DNA from: LMUY01 sp965199555
GTDB lineage: Bacteria; Pseudomonadota; Alphaproteobacteria; Acetobacterales; Acetobacteraceae
DNA length: 64,000 bases
Reading direction: 5' to 3'
Assembly (NCBI GenBank): GCA_965199555.1
Contig: CBDASJ010000001.1
Span: 44,603-108,602 of the forward strand
The notes beneath the pieces were generated by a model. The model had not been told where the DNA came from, did no database searches, and saw only the letters and a list, made by a program, of their open reading frames with translations. Numbering within the stretch: the first letter of the stretch is position 1; every line of letters starts with the position of its first letter. Shown here piece by piece: positions 62,874 through 64,000 of this stretch. The translations under genes were made by a program, and so were the position numbers.

Positions 62874-64000
62874 GTGACGCGTGCCTCCTCAGCGGAAGTC
62901 CTGCCCTTCCATCCACGCTCGGCGGCGGACGACCAAGCACCGCCGCCTGCCCCCATCCGCTACGCCGAATTGCAGATCACCTCCAACTATTCCTTCCTGC
63001 GCGGCGCCAGCCATCCAGAGGAATTGCTGCTCCAGGCCAAGGCCCTGGGCCTGCACGCGCTTGCGATCACCGACCGCAACACGCTGGCGGGAATCCTGCG
63101 GGCGCATGGGTGTGCCAAGGACCCGAAGGTCGGCATGCGGCTGGTGATCGGCAGCCGGCTGGACTTGCAGGACGGCACGTCGCTGCTCGCCTACCCCACG
63201 AACCGCCCGGCCTATGCCCGGCTGTGCCAGATGCTGACCGAAGGCAAGCGGCGGGCCGGCAAGGGCGCTTGCTTGCTGAACTGGGACGATGTGGCCGGCG
63301 CACAGGAAGGCCTGTTGGCCACGCTGCTGCCCGATGCCGCCGACGCCGCGACCGAGGCGAATTTGCGCCGACTGCACCGCGCCTTCGGGGATCGCGCCTC
63401 CTTGGCGCTCACCTTGCGACGCCGGCCCGGCGATGCGGTGCGGCTGCGGCAGCTCAGCGACATGGCGCAGGCGGCCGGCGTGGCGACCGTCGTGACCGGG
63501 GACGTGCTGTATCACGAGCCGGGGCGCCGGGTGTTGCAGGACGTGATGACCTGCATCCGCGAAGGCTGCACGGTCGACGAAGCCGGCGCCCGGCTGGAAC
63601 GCTTCGCCGACCGCCATCTGCGCGCGCCGGCGGAAATGGCGCGGCTGTTCGCCGACTACCCGGACGCGATCGCCCGCACCATCGAGATCACCGAACGCTG
63701 CGCCTTCTCCCTCGCCGACCTGCAATATCAATATCCCGACGAGTCCGAACGCCCTGAAGAGACCGCGCAACAGGCGCTGGAACGCCATGTCTGGGCCAGC
63801 GTGCCGAACCGCTACGGAACAGACCTGCCGCCGAAGGTCACCCAGCAATTGCAGCACGAACTGGCGCTGATCGCGGAGATGAAATACGCGCCGTATTTCC
63901 TGACCGTGAACACGATCGTGCGGGAGGCGCGGCGAAGGGGCATCCTATGCCAGGGCCGCGGGTCCGCCGCCAACTCGGCGGTGTGCTACGTGCTCGGCAT
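62874..64000 (+). CDS. dnaE2: Error-prone DNA polymerase DnaE2, 5' part (cut by window edge)
   Basis: GTG start 2 bp after the imuB stop; 375 codons visible. The N-terminal PHP domain begins YAELQITSNYSFLRGASHPE with ITDRNTLAG. The polymerase core starts with GRGSAANSAVCYVLGI at the window edge. Third gene of the SOS-induced mutasome; makes mutations while copying past lesions. Confidence 0.95.
   Translation, partial: MTRASSAEVLPFHPRSAADDQAPPPAPIRYAELQITSNYSFLRGASHPEELLLQAKALGLHALAITDRNTLAGILRAHGCAKDPKVGMRLVIGSRLDLQDGTSLLAYPTNRPAYARLCQMLTEGKRRAGKGACLLNWDDVAGAQEGLLATLLPDAADAATEANLRRLHRAFGDRASLALTLRRRPGDAVRLRQLSDMAQAAGVATVVTGDVLYHEPGRRVLQDVMTCIREGCTVDEAGARLERFADRHLRAPAEMARLFADYPDAIARTIEITERCAFSLADLQYQYPDESERPEETAQQALERHVWASVPNRYGTDLPPKVTQQLQHELALIAEMKYAPYFLTVNTIVREARRRGILCQGRGSAANSAVCYVLG

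Overview
The window is GC-rich DNA of an alphaproteobacterium. The likely family is Acetobacteraceae (order Rhodospirillales). This rests on a perfect alphaproteobacterial SOS box (GTTC-N7-GTTC) before an imuA-imuB-dnaE2 cassette, a glnB-glnA operon with a sigma-54 promoter, and the lptF-lptG-lptD-surA-rsmA outer-membrane cluster. The family assignment is inference; no 16S gene is present.

Host backbone, 1-11.7 kb: the end of an M20 dipeptidase and a peptide-binding protein (+), the glnBA nitrogen operon (-), a frameshifted aminotransferase, tRNA-His(GTG), a BisC-type molybdoenzyme (-) and two chemotaxis receptors (-), one of them globin-coupled. Backbone, 33-49.1 kb: an MFS efflux pump, the LPS-transport/porin-folding cluster ending in rsmA, a PEBP-family protein, glutathione-dependent formaldehyde dehydrogenase, a second MFS protein, a DUF1244 protein, glycerate kinase with pyruvate kinase, and a Tat-exported peptide-binding protein. 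Backbone, 60.6-64 kb: the SOS mutasome genes imuA, imuB and dnaE2 (cut by the window edge).

First phage region, 11.96-32.95 kb, all on the + strand: an almost gapless cassette with a small HTH-like protein, terminase, portal, scaffold, capsid and connectors. A contractile tail follows (sheath, tube, frameshifted chaperone, short tape-measure candidate, LysM adaptor, hub, spike, wedge, J and I proteins, glycine-rich fibre), then lysozyme and a small membrane protein. No integrase, transposase, repressor or replication gene is present. It is either a structural remnant or a domesticated particle locus resembling a gene-transfer agent.

Second phage region, about 49.85-60.47 kb: the remnant of a Mu-like transposable prophage. 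It has a leftward S24-type repressor, a rightward Ner-like regulator and a truncated ParB-like gene that runs directly into the 3' end of a tail-fibre gene. This implies an internal deletion of the transposase, head and tail genes. Three long receptor-binding genes, a membrane/spanin-like cassette and a Dam-like methylase survive. Both ends carry inverted copies of a CACTTG..TGGGAAAC-type motif (three left, two right), as expected for transposase-binding sites. An IS5-family element (50,063-50,991) with a 3-bp TTA duplication sits inside the left end. The remnant lies between a decayed REP-associated transposase gene with REP palindromes (49.1-49.8 kb) and a second REP copy (60.48-60.54 kb).
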